From contig NZ_FOGG01000002.1 of the NCBI RefSeq assembly GCF_900111155.1, positions 32,026-96,025 of the forward strand: 64,000 nucleotides of DNA, in the 5' to 3' direction. The translations under genes were made by a program, and so were the position numbers. Of the stretch, positions 63,982-64,000 are shown one piece after another. The notes beneath the pieces are model-generated. The model was not told where the DNA came from. It worked only from the letters and a program-made list of their open reading frames with translations, and searched no databases. The DNA is from Pedobacter rhizosphaerae. GTDB taxonomy: Bacteria; Bacteroidota; Bacteroidia; Sphingobacteriales; Sphingobacteriaceae. Position 1 is the stretch's first letter. Each line of letters starts with the position of its first letter.

Positions 63982-64000
63982 ATGAAACAATATTTAGATT
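63982..64000 (+). CDS. thyA: start of a gene cut by the window, possibly thymidylate synthase
   Basis: ATG begins an open frame MKQYLD at the window end. ThyA proteins of Bacteroidota often start with this kind of sequence, and the gene is divergent from ispE. Six codons cannot confirm it. Confidence 0.35.

Overview
The window looks like chromosomal DNA of a Bacteroidota bacterium of the family Sphingobacteriaceae, most likely Pedobacter or a close relative. Signs: AT-rich DNA; promoters with the Bacteroidota -7 box TAnnTTTG upstream of several genes; lipoproteins, outer-membrane barrels and a type IX secretion tail; a family-8 polysaccharide lyase whose catalytic residues keep the spacing of Pedobacter heparinus chondroitinase AC; and the typical core genes (clpB, smc, tgt, rsmG, ispE, metZ, pcrA). 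The assignment rests on reading the proteins, not on a search. No rRNA, tRNA, CRISPR array, prophage or transposase gene was seen.

Layout. 1-667: three tandem copies of a ~190-bp non-coding repeat. 668-10890: rhamnosidase, a hairpin array, clpB, a secreted protein with 23-residue repeats, two related outer-membrane barrels, a fosmidomycin-resistance-type exporter and an FMN reductase. 10970-21025: envelope and secreted hydrolases (M28 and S9 peptidases, two tandem polysaccharide deacetylase lipoproteins, a DUF3298 lipoprotein, the PL8 lyase). 21140-25407: Gre factor, a frameshifted DUF1801 gene, nitroreductase, HEAT-like protein, a second hairpin array and an ABC-F ATPase. 25575-31107: DUF4397 lipoprotein, an ECF sigma factor coupled to a membrane-anchor/barrel protein, a truncated Uma2 gene, SlyD-type isomerase and a thioredoxin-domain protein. 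31226-37669 looks accessory: orphan YhcG nuclease overlapping a dipeptide epimerase, GH25 lysozyme, yefM-yoeB toxin-antitoxin, MFS transporter, GH43 enzyme. 37670-39211: gene-free, built from nested repeat elements. 39212-54452 is mostly core: dipeptidase, secreted SGNH esterase, pcrA, smc, M28 peptidase, rsmG, glycosyltransferase, then tgt, an LptF/G permease and a DMT transporter with 1-nt gaps. 54453-55763 is a second gene-free stretch. 55764-64000: a large metallopeptidase/propeller/barrel protein with a LapA-like partner, a receiver-like protein, pirin, AlkD-like glycosylase, metZ, an OsmC protein, ispE and probably the first codons of thyA.

The most unusual content is between the genes. 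(1) A 164-166-bp element with terminal inverted repeats CAATGCT...AGCATTG occurs twice with perfect but different 10-bp direct repeats, the mark of a transposed MITE. One copy sits inside a second ~152-bp inverted-repeat element for which two uninterrupted copies are present, and a third, larger, interrupted copy lies at 38181-38857. (2) Two arrays of the hairpin GGTCCGTG-N3-CACGGACC, one with a compensatory base-pair change. (3) At least five families of degenerate intergenic arrays with different words but the same 7-bp (7-8-bp) period, in both orientations. (4) A perfect 29-nt palindrome inside the YhcG gene. Several carbohydrate-active enzymes are scattered without SusC/SusD partners, so no complete polysaccharide-utilisation locus is visible.
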